Shown: piece after piece, positions 8,225 to 9,823 of the stretch
Layout: each line of letters begins with the position of its first letter
Position numbering within the stretch: the stretch's first letter is position 1
Source of the DNA: a bacterium
GTDB lineage: Bacteria; Zixibacteria; MSB-5A5; GN15; FEB-12
NCBI GenBank assembly: GCA_030619425.1
Contig: JAUXBJ010000029.1
Location: 1 to 9,823, forward strand
Direction of reading: 5' to 3'
Length of the DNA: 9,823 nt
Notes under the pieces: model-generated
What the model was told of the DNA's origin: nothing
Databases searched by the model: none
The model's input: only the letters and a program-made list of their open reading frames with translations
Made by a program: the position numbers and the translations under genes

Positions 8225-8909
8225 CTGAACCCTCCTTCTCTACCGTCGACTGCGGCACAACGAATATCCTCACTACCGGTCGCATTCGAAAATAGTTGGC
8301 TACAAACGGCATCGGCCGACTGCTCCCGGAAGTGAGCATAGCCAGACCGTCGGAATAGCCCGTCCGCGAAAAGCTGCTGGCGGGAATAACGCTATTGCTG
8401 ATACGGTTGATCCTCTCGGCCTGCGCCAAATGATCGGTCAACGACCAGTCATCCTTGAGCCTAACTGTCATATTCGGATTGCCGGTTGGCTGAACAGTCA
8501 GGTAGGAATCATCCAGCCCGCTCTCAGTGGCCGCGTATTGAGGCGAAGTGCCGTCAAACGAAGGCGAGAGAGTAACGATAACCGCCAGGAGCGCTACACA
8601 TGCGGTGGCCACCGCAGGTACCAGTTTGCGCCACATAAACAACGGCGCTGCCTTGGGCAGATGTGCTTTGGTCCGCGTCTCAGCAAACCGCTCCTGAGCC
8701 ACTCGCTGAAGAAGTCGCTGATTGAACCCGTCGGTAACCTTCAGCGTCGGCATCTCCTGCGAGGCCGTATTCATATCGCGACAAAAGGCCTCCTGACGCC
8801 GACAGGCGGGACAACCCAAAAGATGCTCGCTCACCTGCCGCCGACGATTGCTCTGCAATTCGTCACGACAATAAGCTGACAGGAAGGAGCGTACCTTTTG
8901 ACAACGCAT
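8214..8909 (-). CDS. Membrane-bound zinc-finger anti-sigma factor
   Basis: A 231-residue single-pass membrane protein encoded directly after, and overlapping, the sigma gene. The N-terminus has the ZAS zinc-binding pattern Cys3-x25-His29-x3-Cys33-x2-Cys36 (HLLGCPAC), typical of anti-sigma domains that clasp an ECF sigma factor in the cytoplasm. A linker with basic residues follows, then one transmembrane helix (about 96-115, LVPAVATACVALLAVIVTL). About 115 extracytoplasmic residues (116-231) come next, with no domain I recognise; they presumably receive the envelope signal. The start is well supported: ATG at 8909 has GGAGG 6 nt upstream (8916-8920), inside the sigma gene. The expected role is to hold the sigma factor inactive at the membrane until released by proteolysis or conformational change. 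The final codons encode EKEGS, and the same bases form the likely ribosome-binding site of the next gene. Confidence 0.88.
   Translation of the reverse strand: MRCQKVRSFLSAYCRDELQSNRRRQVSEHLLGCPACRRQEAFCRDMNTASQEMPTLKVTDGFNQRLLQRVAQERFAETRTKAHLPKAAPLFMWRKLVPAVATACVALLAVIVTLSPSFDGTSPQYAATESGLDDSYLTVQPTGNPNMTVRLKDDWSLTDHLAQAERINRISNSVIPASSFSRTGYSDGLAMLTSGSSRPMPFVANYFRMRPVVRIFVVPQSTVEKEGSDAY
8231..8237 (-). promoter_or_regulatory. Strong Shine-Dalgarno that points to a non-canonical ACG start
   Basis: On the minus strand the bases read AAGGAGG, an essentially perfect anti-16S match, followed by GTTCAG and then ACG at 8224-8222. It lies inside the last codons of the anti-sigma gene, ten nucleotides before that gene's ACG-overlapping end. 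No ATG, GTG or TTG begins within a normal distance in the HtrA-like frame, so this site is the main reason to place the HtrA-like start at ACG. The chance alternative is that it merely reflects the codons for Lys-Glu-Gly of the anti-sigma protein. Confidence 0.55.
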
Positions 8910-9468
8910 TGTATTCCTCCATTCTGGGTTGCAGCTTTTCTCTCAGGATCATGCGGGCCCGGTTGACCCGTGACTTTACGGTGCCGAGGGGTACACCAAG
9001 AACCTTGGCTACCTCATCGTAGGACATCTCCTGAACATCACGAAGAATGAACGCCGTCCGATATTTCTCAGGCAGTGCTTTTACCGCGGCCTCAAGCACC
9101 TGCGGCAGACGTGTGGGAAGTTTGGCCTCAACGGCGAATTCGGCTTCGTTGCCCTGCATATCAAAAATGTCATAGAATTTGAACTTCTTGCGCTTGCGCA
9201 GTTCATTGCGGGCCAGGTTCAGCGCAATCGTGTAAATCCAGGTCGAAAAACAGTGCTGGAAATTGAATGATTGCCGATGCTGGTAGACTCTGATGAAGGT
9301 CTCCTGAACGATATCCTCAGCCTCCTCATTCGAGGACAACATGCGCCCGATAACATTCATCAGCCGATCCTTGTACCGATCGACCATATTATTGAAGGCC
9401 ACCATATTGCCGTTCTGGATTGCCTTGATCAGTTCGAAATCGATTTCTTTTTCGGTTTTCTTTGCCAT
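8863..9468 (-). CDS. ECF-type RNA polymerase sigma factor (RpoE-like)
   Basis: A 201-residue sigma-70 family protein with only regions 2 and 4, hence ECF type. Region 2 (about 25-93) contains EEAEDIVQETFIRVYQHRQS (core binding and -10 recognition) and FSTWIYTIALNLARNELRKR. Region 4 (about 122-180) contains ALPEKYRTAFILRDVQEMSY and the helix-turn-helix EVAKVLGVPLGTVKSRVNRAR, which reads the -35 element. The acidic-rich linker between them is short. A tail of about 20 residues after region 4 overlaps the anti-sigma gene by 47 nt. The ATG at 9468 has AAAGG 6 nt upstream. As first gene of a six-gene co-directional series ending with outer-membrane assembly genes, it is likely to control an envelope response and perhaps its own operon. 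It is RpoE/SigW-like in architecture; the exact ECF group cannot be assigned by eye. Confidence 0.95.
   Translation of the reverse strand: MAKKTEKEIDFELIKAIQNGNMVAFNNMVDRYKDRLMNVIGRMLSSNEEAEDIVQETFIRVYQHRQSFNFQHCFSTWIYTIALNLARNELRKRKKFKFYDIFDMQGNEAEFAVEAKLPTRLPQVLEAAVKALPEKYRTAFILRDVQEMSYDEVAKVLGVPLGTVKSRVNRARMILREKLQPRMEEYNALSKGTLLPVSLLS
8916..8920 (-). promoter_or_regulatory. Ribosome-binding site of the anti-sigma gene inside the sigma gene
   Basis: GGAGG on the minus strand, 6 nt before the ATG at 8909, lies within the coding region of the sigma factor. It fixes the anti-sigma start and the 47-nt overlap (8863-8909). This arrangement allows independent as well as coupled translation of the anti-sigma factor, consistent with keeping it at least stoichiometric with the sigma factor. 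Confidence 0.7.
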
Positions 9469-9497
9469 CTACTGCCTTTACTGATCGGTTCTATCTA

Positions 9498-9526
9498 ATA
9501 GTACCCAACAACCGTCTCTTAGTTCC
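9498..9526 (-). promoter_or_regulatory. Candidate proximal promoter (ECF-like -35, TACTAT -10)
   Basis: On the minus strand GGAACT (9526-9521) is separated by 17 nt from TACTAT (9503-9498). GGAACT matches the GGAAC core of -35 elements used by many RpoE-like ECF sigma factors. The -10 is not a clean ECF type (TCTGA/TCAAA) and looks more sigma-70-like. Transcription would start near 9491, giving a leader of about 22 nt before the sigma gene. Autoregulation by the encoded sigma factor is an inference. Confidence 0.4.
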
Positions 9527-9571
9527 ACACTTTCTGCGTTCGTTGCGCCGCGCAATAGCCTGACCGATAAC

Positions 9572-9599
9572 AAGTTACCTGATATGCGCAAATTGTCAA
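9572..9599 (-). promoter_or_regulatory. Candidate distal housekeeping promoter
   Basis: On the minus strand a perfect TTGACA (9599-9594) is followed after 16 nt by TAACTT (9577-9572). TAACTT keeps T1, A2 and T6 of the TATAAT consensus, the best conserved positions. The start point would be near 9565, about 97 nt before the sigma gene. A short inverted repeat, TTGCG-CCG-CGCAA at 9543-9555, lies roughly 10-22 nt downstream of that point and could be an operator or a leader hairpin. Prediction by eye only. Confidence 0.4.
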
Positions 9600-9640
9600 C
9601 AGGATTCGGATTTTCAGGCGGATCGGGTGGCCACTCACTG

Positions 9641-9687
9641 ACCTCACCCTGAGCGTCCTAAACCTCACCCTGAGCGGAGTCGAAGGG
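9641..9687. repeat. Short direct repeat of the CACCCTGAGCGGAGTCGAAGGG kind
   Basis: The 15-mer ACCTCACCCTGAGCG occurs at 9641-9655 and again at 9662-9676, 21 bases apart. Only the second copy continues into GAGTCGAAGGG (9677-9687). From memory, this CACCCTGAGC...GTCGAAGGG word resembles dispersed intergenic repeats seen in many bacterial genomes. The first copy looks like a truncated or diverged unit. The stretch is non-coding, and the open frame across it (9519-9779, minus) is of the repeat-derived kind. Confidence 0.6.
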
Positions 9688-9720
9688 CCGTCGGGTGGCA
9701 TGGTCGAACTTGTTTGCCTG

Positions 9721-9764
9721 TCATTCCCGCGCCCCCCTGTCACCCCGGCGCAGGCCGGGGTCCA
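9721..9764. repeat. GC-rich palindromic intergenic repeat with perfect 8-bp stem
   Basis: After TCATTCCCGCG there is ACCCCGGC (9742-9749), a GCAG loop (9750-9753) and GCCGGGGT (9754-9761), then CCA. The arms are exact reverse complements. The word family (TCATTCCCGCG..., CACCCCGGCGCAGGCCGGGGTCCA) resembles dispersed repetitive palindromes widespread in bacterial intergenic regions. It could act as a transcription terminator or an mRNA-protecting structure for a neighbouring unit to the right, but no T-run follows on either strand. Confidence 0.65.
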
Positions 9765-9778
9765 TCTTCTCTTGTTCA

Positions 9779-9806
9779 CGTGCGCGGTGTACGTCCTCGT
9801 GCGCGG
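9779..9806. repeat. Imperfect direct repeat CGTGCGCGG near the right edge
   Basis: CGTGCGCGG occurs at 9779-9787 and 9798-9806, separated by TGTACGTCCT. It lies in the same repeat-rich patch as the palindromic element and continues toward the window edge, so the full unit may be cut off. No gene is visible between 9600 and 9823. Confidence 0.4.
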
Positions 9807-9823
9807 CGTCCGGTAGGTCGAAG

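Noticed and set aside
9519..9779. Open frame of 86 codons on the minus strand beginning MNKRRWTPACAGVTG
   Set aside because: Its N-terminal residues come straight from the palindromic CACCCCGG...GGGGTCCA repeat, a well-known source of spurious ORFs. It has no domain and runs through repeats and the candidate promoters.
9641..9823. CRISPR array
   Set aside because: Only two copies of a 15-mer 21 bases apart, plus unrelated GC palindromes; spacing and number do not fit a repeat-spacer array, and no cas gene is present.

Overview
The window reads as chromosomal DNA of a diderm (outer-membrane-bearing) bacterium of moderate to fairly high GC content. It carries an Omp85-type outer-membrane barrel with a C-terminal aromatic residue, a TamB-type envelope-spanning protein, and an ECF sigma/anti-sigma pair. 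Nothing in it fixes the phylum. The overall style, including dispersed GC-rich intergenic repeats, would suit an uncultured FCB-group or Zixibacteria-like lineage, but that is a low-confidence impression. All genes I can support lie on the minus strand, so transcription runs from right to left.

Right end (9469-9823): a non-coding stretch of about 355 bases. It holds degenerate GC-rich repeats, including a 15-bp direct repeat and a perfect 8-bp-stem hairpin, and next to the first gene two candidate promoters. One is housekeeping-like (TTGACA-16-TAACTT). The other is GGAACT-17-TACTAT, resembling an ECF-sigma -35 element and possibly autoregulatory.

Main block (9468 down to 864): six tightly packed genes that look like one operon: ECF sigma factor, zinc-finger membrane anti-sigma factor, secreted HtrA-like PDZ protein, AhpD/carboxymuconolactone-decarboxylase-like protein, TamB-like protein, TamA-like Omp85 barrel. 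Every junction overlaps or is 7 nt or less, provided the HtrA-like gene starts where its ribosome-binding site and signal peptide point. The HtrA-like protein appears to be a pseudoprotease: the positions of all three catalytic residues are occupied by Val, Gly and Ile, while the fold landmarks, the PDZ domain and a C-terminal heptad-repeat helix remain. It also has no canonical start codon ahead of its signal peptide; a strong Shine-Dalgarno sits 6 nt before an in-frame ACG.

Working model (inference): this is an envelope-stress unit. The sigma factor is held at the membrane by the anti-sigma factor, a catalytically dead HtrA/PDZ protein may act as a periplasmic sensor or scaffold, and the output includes the TamB/TamA outer-membrane assembly machinery encoded in the same transcript. 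It recalls the E. coli RpoE-RseA-DegS logic, but without an active protease in the operon.

Left end (1-768): after a 95-base gap there is the N-terminal two-thirds of a NifS/IscS-type cysteine desulfurase, cut off by the window edge.
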